64,000 bases of DNA from Pseudoalteromonas sp. A25 (lineage in GTDB: Bacteria > Pseudomonadota > Gammaproteobacteria > Enterobacterales > Alteromonadaceae), in contig NZ_AP021846.1 in the NCBI RefSeq assembly GCF_009176705.1, positions 1,520,001 through 1,584,000 of the forward strand, in the 5' to 3' direction. Position numbers and translations under genes: made by a program. Below are positions 8,497 through 17,650 of the stretch, one piece after another; positions within the stretch are counted from its first letter, which is position 1; every line of letters starts with the position of its first letter. Under the pieces are notes generated by a model. It worked only from the letters and a program-made list of their open reading frames with translations, had not been told where the DNA came from and did not search any database.

Positions 8497-9402
8497 ATGA
8501 AAGTCGTAATATCGGTGTTATTCCTTCTTTGCTTTGTCTCTTTTCACTCTTTTGCTCGGGATGTAATCTCATGCAATGGATGTGCAGATAGCGAGATGCA
8601 AAGCAAGCTTAAGCGCTATGCGCAAACCAAAAACGATGGCCGTCACTTAATCAGCGTGATGGATTTTACTGGTGCAAATTATCAAGCTTATCAAGTCGAT
8701 GTAAGCCACCCTGGAGGGCCTAGAGACCCGGGACCTCGCATGTTATTTGCAACAGTGGCGGTAACAAAAGTTTATGATGCAATCGAGCAAAGTGCTGAGT
8801 CATCAGCAAGAACAGTGCAAGGTGCAATGACTGGCTTAAGAGAAAGTTTGAACGGCAGCATTCGATTGCCGAATGATAGTTCATATGTAAGTGCCTCAAT
8901 TGCTTTGAAAGATTCTGCAGGCTTCAATAGCTACGTATATCATGTCATTAATAATGATCTATCATCTTTTGAGTCCGCCTTATTGCAGTTGAATACGGCT
9001 TTAGTGCAACTTGCAGGCAATTTACAAATTAGTGTAAATAGCCCTGTAATGTCGGCCGCCTCTTCTCTTGGTGCGAGTGTGTATACTTCAATAATTTTTG
9101 CTGATGGTAGCTCACTGGAAGTTCAGATTCAGACAGCTAGGCATTTACAGAAGGGCCTAATTCTAAAAACTACAACGACAAAAAACGCGCAGACTGCTGA
9201 TGGAGAGCGGATCCCAACTAGCAATTACAACGCAAAAGGCTTTCAGTTTAATAGAAACACAGTGAATATGCGCGCGATTGAAGACTACTTAAGGTTTTTA
9301 AATATATCGGTACGCGGTAACGGAGGAGGTTCTAGCCCTCGCTGCGTGCGTGAAAGTGGTCACTGTGATGATGGCGGCTGTTCTATAACTTGGAAGTGCT
9401 GA
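8497..9402 (+). CDS. Secreted cysteine-containing protein of unknown function
   Basis: A 301-residue protein I do not recognise. The N-terminus is a clear Sec signal peptide (KVVISVLFLLCFVSFHSFA, cleavage before RDV). The mature protein opens with a CNGC pair and ends in a compact four-cysteine tail (CVRESGHCDDGGCSITWKC, residues 283-301), likely disulfide bonded after export. The middle is Ser/Ala/Asn-rich without repeats. AGGA lies about 8 bp upstream of the start. It is followed by its own terminator, so it is monocistronic, and it is the first of three exported-protein genes with a related upstream motif. Confidence 0.65.
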   Translation: MKVVISVLFLLCFVSFHSFARDVISCNGCADSEMQSKLKRYAQTKNDGRHLISVMDFTGANYQAYQVDVSHPGGPRDPGPRMLFATVAVTKVYDAIEQSAESSARTVQGAMTGLRESLNGSIRLPNDSSYVSASIALKDSAGFNSYVYHVINNDLSSFESALLQLNTALVQLAGNLQISVNSPVMSAASSLGASVYTSIIFADGSSLEVQIQTARHLQKGLILKTTTTKNAQTADGERIPTSNYNAKGFQFNRNTVNMRAIEDYLRFLNISVRGNGGGSSPRCVRESGHCDDGGCSITWKC

Positions 9403-9423
9403 GAAAGCTGCGTATGGTGTTTT

Positions 9424-9455
9424 AAAAGTAGCTCAATCTAATTGAGCTACTTTTT
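9424..9455 (+). terminator. Intrinsic terminator after the secreted cysteine protein gene
   Basis: A 14-bp perfect stem (AAAAGTAGCTCAAT / ATTGAGCTACTTTT) with a 3-nt loop runs into a five-T tract. Confidence 0.9.
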
Positions 9456-9534
9456 ATGATGAGCTAAATAGTCAGAAATTCGTTTATAGTGATTGTAGTT
9501 GAATGCCGTTTGCTTTTTATACATACTAGTTTAC

Positions 9535-9560
9535 CTTAGTGGTAAGAGGTCTAATATGAA
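9535..9560 (+). promoter_or_regulatory. Shared upstream motif, copy 2
   Basis: CTTAGTGGTAAGAGGTCT followed by AATATGAA lies 57 bp before the start at 9618. Together with ACATACT 10 bp earlier it closely matches the sequence upstream of the lipase-like gene at 10956. TTACC/GGTAA within it can form a small hairpin. Confidence 0.35.
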
Positions 9561-9617
9561 TTACATTGCTTAGCAATTGTTTTTCATTAAGTTCTTAGAC
9601 AACGGAGTGAAAGAAGA

Positions 9618-10682
9618 ATGAATAAAAAGCGAATGATGATGTTATGTGCTGTTGTCTGTGTTTTCGTTGTTTGGCTCGTTACTGATAGTAAGCAAACAGA
9701 TAAGGGCGAGCAGTTACAAAAGGAGGTTGCGAAGGAGAATCTAGCAAAACCTCAGCAATTAAAACCAGTTGAATCACCAACAGCTAAAAAAGAATTAGAA
9801 ACAGCGCAGGCTTCTATGCAAATTACCACTCAGTTAAGTGAAGCAGCTCAACATGTTGCTGCACAGTATGAAGCTGCGTTGGCATACCCGCCATACTCAC
9901 AGCCACTATCTATTCATGATGAAGACAGATTAAAGCCTAATTACTTTTACCCAGTTAGCAGTGTGATAGAGGGAAGTGGGCAACCGCTAAGTCTAAAGCT
10001 TTCAAAATATCGCCATGTTTACCCCGAAGATATTGTTGTGCAAATAACCGGACCTCAGTTAAAGCAAGTTGAGCTAAGTTTGGTAGATGTGGATACGCAG
10101 CAGCAATACGCCGCAACAACTTTGATGCAAGTCCCTTTTGAAACACGCTTTAAGGGGAGCAAAAAGTTACCCAGAAATATACAGATCATAGCTATGGCAA
10201 AGCTCGATAATAAAGAAGTACCATTAGTTGCACAGTTTCAATACATGCAACCCAGCGCAAAGGTGGTCTCTGTCGACAGTGTGTATGCAAGAGCTGATAA
10301 CATGGTCATTGATGTTAGTTTACAGGTAACAAATCCAGGCACCTACCGCTTGAGGGCGAACCTTTTAACGGCCTCTAAGCAACCATTAGCCCACTTAGTG
10401 AGCAAGCAAAAATTATCAAAAGGCTTACAAACCGTATCTTTGCAGGCGCATTGGTCAGTGCTACGTCCACACGTTTCTCAAATGCTATTGTCTGGCTTTG
10501 TTATAGAGCGCATGTCACCGAGCCCCGCAGAGCCAAGCATATATGGTACGAGTGATGTGACATCGTATGCCATTGACGACTTTTCATATGATAGCTTGCA
10601 GCAGCTACCTTACCAAGCATCTGCTAAAGAACGGCAAAGTATAGAGTTTTTACGTCAACTAGCAAAAAGTGGTGAACTATAG
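9618..10682 (+). CDS. Membrane-anchored or exported protein, probably DUF4785-like Ig fold
   Basis: A 354-residue protein with one N-terminal hydrophobic segment (MMMLCAVVCVFVVWLVTD, residues 6-23) lacking an obvious cleavage site, so it is probably anchored in the inner membrane with the rest in the periplasm. A Lys/Glu/Gln-rich linker follows. The phrase AYPPYSQPLSIHDEDRLKPNYFYP and the beta-rich remainder recall DUF4785-type proteins with immunoglobulin-like domains; I hold that name loosely. It precedes a lipase-like gene, but the motifs of lipase foldases (Lif) are not seen. GGAG lies 11 bp before the start. Confidence 0.6.
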   Translation: MNKKRMMMLCAVVCVFVVWLVTDSKQTDKGEQLQKEVAKENLAKPQQLKPVESPTAKKELETAQASMQITTQLSEAAQHVAAQYEAALAYPPYSQPLSIHDEDRLKPNYFYPVSSVIEGSGQPLSLKLSKYRHVYPEDIVVQITGPQLKQVELSLVDVDTQQQYAATTLMQVPFETRFKGSKKLPRNIQIIAMAKLDNKEVPLVAQFQYMQPSAKVVSVDSVYARADNMVIDVSLQVTNPGTYRLRANLLTASKQPLAHLVSKQKLSKGLQTVSLQAHWSVLRPHVSQMLLSGFVIERMSPSPAEPSIYGTSDVTSYAIDDFSYDSLQQLPYQASAKERQSIEFLRQLAKSGEL

Positions 10683-10890
10683 CGTGTTCTTATTACAAGC
10701 TATAGATAAAACGACGTAACCAGGGCTATGCTTTACTGTTTTTTAAAGATAATTTTTAGATTTAATGGGGTGTCGCAAAAACGCCGTGAAGTGGATTAAG
10801 TTGTAAAAGGGTCAAAACTTAGTTCACAAATCAAATAAACTTGTAAATTAAATGTTGAGTTTTGTGTGTTTATTAAACATACTGAGATTA

Positions 10891-10917
10891 CTCAGTGATA
10901 CGAGGTCTGATGTCTGA
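10891..10917 (+). promoter_or_regulatory. Shared upstream motif, copy 3
   Basis: CTCAGTGATACGAGGTCT followed by GATGTCTGA lies 38 bp before the start at 10956, preceded by ACATACT. It aligns with 9535-9560. ACTCAG and CTGAGT within and beside it can pair. Confidence 0.35.
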
Positions 10918-10955
10918 GTGCTAAATTAATAACAATGATAAGCTCAGGAGTTTAA

Positions 10956-12032
10956 ATGAAAACACAATGCAGCAAGTGGGGCGCAAAAAAGCTCGCTCAA
11001 TCTTTGGGCGCTTTGGTAATTTGTACATTGACTAGCTTTACAGCCTACAGTGGTGACTACAAAACGATCCTTATCCATGGTTTCCAACCTAGTCAATTGC
11101 TTAACCCTAATGGCACCAATGTTGTTAGCGATGGTGAGTCTTATTGGTCTGCTTATTGGGGCACCAAAGCTGATGAACGGATTGATTGGCCCTCCTATGA
11201 ACGGATTGAAGGAAAGATTGCGTCGCAGTGGCTGTGGCCAAAGCTAAAGCAGTTTTCTGAATCCAATTTATGTGAACCTGGTTGCGTGCTACTGACGCAT
11301 TCAACAGGAGACCTAGTCGCTCGTTATTTGATTGATAATCAAGCAAATTGGCTAGAAAATGCAGGGCTTAGACCATTAAATATTGTGGCAACGTTTGACG
11401 TTGCTGGTGCCGGCGGTGGTAGTGAGCTGGCCGATACAGCGGTTAGTGCGTTAACGGGCGGCAGTTTGTGGGACGCCATAGTTGAAGAAGTGCTCAAGGC
11501 GTGGCTTGGCAGAACTACAGTTGAAGCGGTTGGGGTACTTAACGACCTAAAAGTAAATAATGCTAGAAAGTTGTCACCTTTGCCTGATAGCCGAGCGCCG
11601 CGTTTACGCTTTGTTGCAAACTCGAACGACTATTATGGTCTTACAGGGTTGTTTTTAAAGGGTGATCACGATGGTGTTGTATCATCTCACTCTGCGTGCG
11701 GGGCCAGTAAAGCCGCCAGGTTTGGTAGTTGTTCATCGCAAATTGCAATGGACGGCTTAGTCGAAACGCAAAGTAATGCAGTCAGTGGCTTTATGCCATA
11801 TCACTACCCACTAATCATGGCTGATGGCTATACGCACAGTAACATTCGTAAAGCGCAAAATTACGGCAAAGTAACCGTTGCACAAAACAATATCAATGTA
11901 GCGGGGCGCAATGTTGGTTATCAAACCTATGATAAAACTAAAGGTTTTTGGATATTCAAAGAAAAATATCGTTATGTGCAAAACTCAGACAGAGTCAGTG
12001 TTTCTGAGTTAATCAATAACGTATTACCCTAA
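10956..12032 (+). CDS. Secreted lipase-like alpha/beta hydrolase
   Basis: A 358-residue exported protein with an N-terminal signal peptide (hydrophobic core LGALVICTLTSFTAYSG). The mature chain opens with the alpha/beta-hydrolase oxyanion strand TILIHGFQPSQ. The nucleophile elbow reads LLTHSTGDLVARYL (about residue 113): Ser is in place and followed by TGD, but the first Gly of GxSxG is Thr. The catalytic Asp may be in GDHDGVV and the His in MPYHYPL, both inferred by position. Four cysteines probably form disulfides (CEPGC; CGASKAARFGSC). Closest in style to class-2 or triacylglycerol lipases; the substrate is unknown. GGAG lies 8 bp upstream of the start. Confidence 0.75.
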   Translation: MKTQCSKWGAKKLAQSLGALVICTLTSFTAYSGDYKTILIHGFQPSQLLNPNGTNVVSDGESYWSAYWGTKADERIDWPSYERIEGKIASQWLWPKLKQFSESNLCEPGCVLLTHSTGDLVARYLIDNQANWLENAGLRPLNIVATFDVAGAGGGSELADTAVSALTGGSLWDAIVEEVLKAWLGRTTVEAVGVLNDLKVNNARKLSPLPDSRAPRLRFVANSNDYYGLTGLFLKGDHDGVVSSHSACGASKAARFGSCSSQIAMDGLVETQSNAVSGFMPYHYPLIMADGYTHSNIRKAQNYGKVTVAQNNINVAGRNVGYQTYDKTKGFWIFKEKYRYVQNSDRVSVSELINNVLP

Positions 12033-12050
12033 AAGTTACTCGACCCAGTG

Positions 12051-12087
12051 AAAGCGGCGACATAAAAATTGTCAGCCGCTTTTTTTG
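12051..12087 (+). terminator. Terminator after the lipase-like gene
   Basis: AAAGCGGC pairs with GCCGCTTT, extended by GACA/TGTC with one bulge, and is followed by a long T run. It also lies just past the end of the leftward NRPS operon, but has no U run in that direction. Confidence 0.85.
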
Positions 12088-12110
12088 TCTAATTTATTTT
12101 TAAAAGGCGT

Positions 12111-13751
12111 TTAACTTGCTGAAAATAAACGCTGCTTGTGAGCATCAAAGGGAGTTAATTGCCCATAATCAAGCTTGTATATTCTATCTGCCACATCAAA
12201 GTAATGATCATCGTGGCTGATGGCTATCACGGTTTTACCATCACGCTGTAACTGAGGGAGTATTTCTCGATAGAACACTTCTCTAAATACCGGGTCTTGA
12301 TCGGCAGCCCATTCATCTAGTAACAAGACTTGACGGTTTTCCATATAAAGCAGCACTAATGCTAAGCGTTTTCTTTGACCTTGAGATAAGGCCGTTGTTG
12401 AAAGCTTACCTTGCTTGACCGACACTTTATTGTCTATCGCTAAACGTTTGAGGTAATGTGCAATTTTTTCATCGTCTTGGCTACTTCCCTGAGTATCAAC
12501 AACATCGCTAAATAAGAAAAAGTTAGGGAAAATAGCTGAAAAGCAATTTCTTAACTGCGACCTGTTACTGTCGTTAATCTGTGTACCGTTGAGTAACAGT
12601 TGCCCGGCGCTTTGTTGATAAAGGCCCGTTAATAGCTTAGCAAGTGTTGATTTACCGCTGCCATTACCGCCAATTAAAAAGATGAGCTCTCCTTTATATA
12701 CTTCAAAGTTGATAGGTCCAAGCATAAACCCTGCCTCGCCTTTATTTGTGGGGTATTGATATTGCACTTGTTTTAGCTGTAAAGACTTAAAATCAATGGA
12801 GGGCGATTGTGTTGTATCGACAGGTGAGTCATCTTCATTGAGTGCTAAACGATTGATGGCCTGCAAAGCAACATTACCTTTTATAACCGTAGGGATACTA
12901 TCGAGGATCATAGATAAAGGCGTACGTAAGAACATGATTGCGAGTATGTAAGCGACGACGACATCTTGGCCCACGGACTCAAGTTTAAGACCGGCAAAAA
13001 AGATCACGCCAATGATGAAAAAGATAAGCAGAGTGGTCCAATTTAAGTTAATCGCCCAAATTACCTCTGCTTTTGAAGCTTGTTCGCGAGATTCTTGGGC
13101 TGTTGGTAAAAATTGCTCGTCAAATAAAACTTGGCGACGTTTTTGGTTAAGTGCTAATTCGTTTCTGCCCTCAACCACGGCTTCATAATGTTGAAAGAGT
13201 GTATCGTCTAAGCGTCGCACCTTAGTTAGCATGTGTTGCAAAGAGTTTGTTAGTTTGGCATCCGTCCATATACCAAAAGCCACGACAACACATACCAGCG
13301 CAAACAACAACGGTGAAAGCCAAAGCAGATAAACGAAGCCAGCTAACACTAAAAAGACGTTATACATTGCAACAGGTAACTGACGAGTGGCATTTGAGAG
13401 CATAGTGACATCACGTGTCAAAATGTTGTATATGTCGGTACTGCCCAGCTGTTCTTGACGTTCAATAGACGTATTTAAAATGCGATTTACCAAGTTTTTG
13501 CGCAGTTTAAACACCATGTTATAGCCAATATTAACCAACAGCACTTGAGACCAAACACTACTGGCAAGTAATATGGCCAGTAACCCGATATATAAACCGA
13601 TTGCACCTGAAAGGTTTGATATACCTTGCTCAAGGACATGGTTAATTCCCGCAATAATGGCAATACCAGCAGAAGCGCTTAGCATGCTGGCGAGCATGGC
13701 AAAGGCGATATTAGACTTTGCGTCTTTAAGAAGTTGTTTAGTAATACTCAT
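12111..13751 (-). CDS. Cyclic-peptide/siderophore ABC exporter (PvdE/SyrD type)
   Basis: A 546-residue half-transporter: six predicted membrane helices (residues 1-300) fused to an ATPase domain with Walker A GGNGSGKST, the signature LSQGQRKRLAL and Walker B VLLLDEWAADQDP. The DEWAADQDP variant and overall length are typical of the TIGR01194 group (PvdE, SyrD), which moves peptide siderophores or lipopeptides from cytoplasm to periplasm. Its ATG overlaps the stop of the terminal NRPS by one base (TAATG), so it is the last gene of the biosynthetic operon and is coupled to it. Expected to export the acylated precursor or finished siderophore. Confidence 0.92.
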   Translation of the reverse strand: MSITKQLLKDAKSNIAFAMLASMLSASAGIAIIAGINHVLEQGISNLSGAIGLYIGLLAILLASSVWSQVLLVNIGYNMVFKLRKNLVNRILNTSIERQEQLGSTDIYNILTRDVTMLSNATRQLPVAMYNVFLVLAGFVYLLWLSPLLFALVCVVVAFGIWTDAKLTNSLQHMLTKVRRLDDTLFQHYEAVVEGRNELALNQKRRQVLFDEQFLPTAQESREQASKAEVIWAINLNWTTLLIFFIIGVIFFAGLKLESVGQDVVVAYILAIMFLRTPLSMILDSIPTVIKGNVALQAINRLALNEDDSPVDTTQSPSIDFKSLQLKQVQYQYPTNKGEAGFMLGPINFEVYKGELIFLIGGNGSGKSTLAKLLTGLYQQSAGQLLLNGTQINDSNRSQLRNCFSAIFPNFFLFSDVVDTQGSSQDDEKIAHYLKRLAIDNKVSVKQGKLSTTALSQGQRKRLALVLLYMENRQVLLLDEWAADQDPVFREVFYREILPQLQRDGKTVIAISHDDHYFDVADRIYKLDYGQLTPFDAHKQRLFSAS

Positions 13752-16700
13752 TATGCACTCACCACGTTATATAAATTGTCAATATTGCTCAATAGCGCCT
13801 CGGCCAAAGTTGGCGTATTTAAAATGCCATAGTGATCGGCATCGATATAACTGCTCCACAGAGGTTGCGAGCTGTATTGTTGCCATACCTGCGGACTAGA
13901 TTGATAGCCGCTGCCATGCCATAGCCAAATAGGTAAATCTAACTTGGTCATTTGGGCCTGATAGAGAATATGTTTACTATGCCAGCGCAGCATAAAGCGT
14001 TGCTGCAATGTATTGGGGTCTATGTCATCAAGCATTTGTTCTTGCAGTAAAGGGTTATTCAGCAGCTGTGTCATTGCGCTCTCATAGTCACCGCTTAGGT
14101 TTTGTGTGCACTGAGAAGTAATGTCATCACTTATCGCTATATTTTCAGCTTCTAAGTAATGATGAAAATCACCAATCAATTGCTCAGTGCTATCGGCCAT
14201 GTCAAGTCGCTGAGTCAGGTCAAAGTCAATCACACTAACGGCATTGAGGTTAAAGCCTAAAGCTTGCATTCTTTTTGCCATTAGCATCATTTGTTTTCCA
14301 CCGAGGCTCCAGCCAATCAGTATCATAGGGTGTGATTTGAGCGCGAGTAGTTGTTCGATGTAATCATCAGTGATGGCAGTGTGATTGTGATGGTGACCTG
14401 CGTTGATCAACTCGTAGTTTGGCGTTAATCCAAACAGCGGTGTTGCATTACCTAAGTTGCTTATAAACTGCTTATGGTAATTAAAATGCCCCGCGGTTGA
14501 ATGCATTAAGACCATTATGGGTTGTGCTGCAGTATCAAGCGTTTTGGCCTTGCTATTGAGTGCAATTAAGCGTTCAGTTTTTGTTGTCGAGTGTTGCTCA
14601 TTAATATAAGCGGCAATGGCGACGATAGATTGATGCTTAAACAGTAAATCTGTTGGCAAGTCTATGTGCATTTCTTTGCGGATCTTGGCAACCACTTTGA
14701 TTGCCGCTAATGAGTGACCGCCAATATCAAAGAAATCGGCTGTAACACAGATGTTTTCTTGCTGGAGCACGCTTTGCCAGATTGCTAATACGCCTTGTTC
14801 GGTATCATTTTTGGCTGCAACAATCACTTGGCTCTGCTGCGCTTTTGCGAGTGCTCGCAACTGTGCTTGATCTATCTTACCGTTGGCATTAAGTGGTAAC
14901 TCATTGATGGCATAGATATGGGCGGGCACCATGTAATTTGGCAACTGCTTAGCCAGTAGCGCTTTCATTTTTGACTCATTAAGTTGATGACCTTTTTGCA
15001 TAGTAACAAAGGCGTGCAATTGCTTATTTTCGCCTTCGCCAAAGGCTTGCAATGTGGCTGTGGCAACTTCATCTTGTTGTAGCAACAGTGCTTGAACTTC
15101 TGATGGATCCAAACGGAAACCGCGAATCTTAATTTGTTGATCGCTGCGTCCCAAAATATGAATTGCGCCATTGGCATCAGCAAAGGCCAAATCGCCTGTT
15201 TTATATAGCTTTTTATCAGTATTTGGTTGCTTTATGTATGCTTGCGCAGTTCTGTGTGCATCGTTCAAATAGCCGCGTGTAACGTTTTTGCCTGAGATAT
15301 ATAAATCCGCGCTTTGGCCACTAATAGCTGGGCGTAACTGCTCATCAAGTAAGTGTATTTCAGTATCGCCAATGGTGGTACAAAGTTGGCTTTGCGCGTG
15401 CTCTAGGTTAACTTTGCCGATGAGTACACCAACGGTTGTTTCTGTTGGTCCATAGTGATTGTAAATACGGCACTGCACGGCAAGTGAGGTTAACCGCTCT
15501 ATCAAACTCGGTTGAATGGCTTCACCACCGAGCACCAGTACTTGTGAGGGTAAAACATCTTCGCCACTAGCGAGTAATGCTTCCAAATGGGAGGGAACAA
15601 TTTTTAAACAATCGAGTGGCTGGTGGCTATGGTTGATGTTTTTACAATACTTTGCCAGTGCAAGGCCATCGCTGGCTTCATTTTTACCGAGTATATGTAT
15701 ACAGCTTGCGGTTAGCCAAGCTGGAAACAACATGGTATTGCCCAAGTCGGCCACTAAGGTTGAAATTAAGCCATAGTCACTGTGCGCTGGCAAAGCCAGT
15801 TGTTGTGTAATGGCTTGGCTGTAATGGCTGATCTGTTGATGCTCTACCATAACGCCTTTAGGTGTACCCGTAGAGCCAGAAGTATATAAAACATAGGCAA
15901 GGTGGTGGGGTAAAATATCCACAGAGCAAAGCGAGTTGGATTGCTGCTTTAATTCATGCAGTGACATCGTGTGTGCTGCGCTCAGTTGTGTTAACTCACC
16001 GACGACGATGACAGGGTTTGCATCATCAATAATTTGCTGCAATCTTACTACTGGCTGCTCTGGGTCTAACGGCAAATAGGCTGCCCCTGATTTCATTACC
16101 GCCAATAGGGTTACCAATAGCTCATGGCCTCGAGGTAGGCATAACGCGACGATGCTGTCGGCTGAGGCACCATGTGCTTGTAAGTTTGCTGCATACTGAT
16201 CACTCAAAGTATCTAGCTCTGCGTAAGTCAGCGTATGAGTACCATCTTGAATTGCTATTTGTGTGGGATGTTTTTGTGCTTGTTCACGAAACAACGTAAC
16301 GAGGGTTATATTGCTATTTACCTGCAACTCATCTTGTTTATCAACCAGTGCCAGCTTATTTTTTTGACAAATAAAACGACCAGATTGCTCGTCGGCTAAC
16401 AAAGCATTGAGTTGACTAAACTTCTTTTTAGGTTGTGCCAGTGCGGCGGCTAAAAGCTGCTCAAAGTGCTTAAGCGCTCGCGTCATCGCACCTTGGCTGT
16501 AATGCTGGCTGCAATAGAAAAGGGAGAATTTTCCTGCACCTTGCTCTACACAGTGATACTCCAGTAATAAGGGATTGTTTGCAATAGCCTGAGCAGTTTG
16601 CATTTCAGCCAGACTGTTTTGCTGGTGGTAGTAAAACCCAGCATGGGAGCGAGTATTGGCTAAATTTGGCTGGGTTACAATGTACTCTTGGTAGTCTTTT

Positions 16701-17650
16701 ATTTCTGCAAATAGCTGACTAAAACCTTGTGTTGCGCCCTCAAGATCTGCATTGTTAAGCTCATAAAACGGCACAACCAGTGGCTGAGTGAACAAGCCAA
16801 AAGCGTGGCTGAACTCTTCGTAATCGAGGCGACTATCGTGATAGTAATCGAGTTTTAGCTCATTTTGGTCCGCCAGCTTGCCAAGAATACTCGCCCATAC
16901 ATTAACAACTATACTGGCGCTGTCACACTGTAGTTGTGAAGCAAGCTGGTTGAGCTGCATTTGTAATTGTGGCGAGATAGCGCTAGACACCACGTTAGTT
17001 TGCGCTTGTAGCTGGTTTAGAGCTGGCGTTTTGTCGATTAACTCAGCGTCAGGCAACTCAGGTAACGACAGCGCTTGCCAGTATTGTTTACCAATTTGGG
17101 CATCTTCATCAGCCACTAATTCAGTTAGCCATTCAATATATTCAGGGTATTGAATCGTTTCGTCCAACTGAATATTTGCGTTGAGCGTTTGATATAAGTG
17201 ATAAGCACTATAATGGTCAAACAATAACGCCGATGCCACCAATTGCACGCTCATACCCGATTGGTGAGGCCAGCACCACACCAATAGGTGTGGGTTTAAT
17301 TGCGCATATTCTAACTGGGCTTGTTGCTCCATTTTAGTTTTTTTGTGCGCTGTGGTTTCATCGTTAGTACAAGCTAACTCTTGATGATCTCTGACTACAA
17401 AGTGCAATCTGGGTGCTTGCACTTGCTGTCTAAGAATATCGAACCCTTGTGGTTTTGCGACAGATGTTGCCAATGCTTGGTGTGACTGCATCAAATTATT
17501 CAACTGTTGCTTTAAGAGTTCGGCTGTCATATCGTTCGCAAACTCAAACCAATAACAACGTAATGTGTTGCTGTTATCGTGGGCGATTAATTGCTGTTGG
17601 CGAGAAAGCGGCAAGCCTAAATCATGTGTTGTGTTATGCCAAGTGCTCAT
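13751..17650 (-). CDS. NRPS-4: degenerate C - A(Asp) - T - TE, termination module
   Basis: A 1299-residue NRPS. Residues 1-430 are a condensation-like domain whose HHxxxDG site reads SALLFDH (140-146), so both catalytic His are lost. The A domain (about 435-940) has YVLYTSGSTGTPKG and a pocket code read by eye as D-L-T-K-V-G-H-V-G plus Lys, i.e. Asp. A carrier domain (FFDIGGHSL) and a thioesterase with GWSLGG and a late DADHYG His follow. The degenerate domain resembles the interface domains known from siderophore NRPSs, which recruit Asp beta-hydroxylases; this is inference, supported by the TauD domain that ends the preceding subunit. The true bond-forming C domain would be the last C of NRPS-3. 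The start overlaps the NRPS-3 stop by one base. Confidence 0.9.
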   Translation of the reverse strand: MSTWHNTTHDLGLPLSRQQQLIAHDNSNTLRCYWFEFANDMTAELLKQQLNNLMQSHQALATSVAKPQGFDILRQQVQAPRLHFVVRDHQELACTNDETTAHKKTKMEQQAQLEYAQLNPHLLVWCWPHQSGMSVQLVASALLFDHYSAYHLYQTLNANIQLDETIQYPEYIEWLTELVADEDAQIGKQYWQALSLPELPDAELIDKTPALNQLQAQTNVVSSAISPQLQMQLNQLASQLQCDSASIVVNVWASILGKLADQNELKLDYYHDSRLDYEEFSHAFGLFTQPLVVPFYELNNADLEGATQGFSQLFAEIKDYQEYIVTQPNLANTRSHAGFYYHQQNSLAEMQTAQAIANNPLLLEYHCVEQGAGKFSLFYCSQHYSQGAMTRALKHFEQLLAAALAQPKKKFSQLNALLADEQSGRFICQKNKLALVDKQDELQVNSNITLVTLFREQAQKHPTQIAIQDGTHTLTYAELDTLSDQYAANLQAHGASADSIVALCLPRGHELLVTLLAVMKSGAAYLPLDPEQPVVRLQQIIDDANPVIVVGELTQLSAAHTMSLHELKQQSNSLCSVDILPHHLAYVLYTSGSTGTPKGVMVEHQQISHYSQAITQQLALPAHSDYGLISTLVADLGNTMLFPAWLTASCIHILGKNEASDGLALAKYCKNINHSHQPLDCLKIVPSHLEALLASGEDVLPSQVLVLGGEAIQPSLIERLTSLAVQCRIYNHYGPTETTVGVLIGKVNLEHAQSQLCTTIGDTEIHLLDEQLRPAISGQSADLYISGKNVTRGYLNDAHRTAQAYIKQPNTDKKLYKTGDLAFADANGAIHILGRSDQQIKIRGFRLDPSEVQALLLQQDEVATATLQAFGEGENKQLHAFVTMQKGHQLNESKMKALLAKQLPNYMVPAHIYAINELPLNANGKIDQAQLRALAKAQQSQVIVAAKNDTEQGVLAIWQSVLQQENICVTADFFDIGGHSLAAIKVVAKIRKEMHIDLPTDLLFKHQSIVAIAAYINEQHSTTKTERLIALNSKAKTLDTAAQPIMVLMHSTAGHFNYHKQFISNLGNATPLFGLTPNYELINAGHHHNHTAITDDYIEQLLALKSHPMILIGWSLGGKQMMLMAKRMQALGFNLNAVSVIDFDLTQRLDMADSTEQLIGDFHHYLEAENIAISDDITSQCTQNLSGDYESAMTQLLNNPLLQEQMLDDIDPNTLQQRFMLRWHSKHILYQAQMTKLDLPIWLWHGSGYQSSPQVWQQYSSQPLWSSYIDADHYGILNTPTLAEALLSNIDNLYNVVSA

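Noticed and set aside
9618..10682. Lipase-specific foldase (Lif) for the neighbouring lipase-like protein
   Set aside because: The size and single N-terminal anchor fit, but the conserved foldase motif around RxxFDY is absent and the protein looks beta-rich rather than all-helical.
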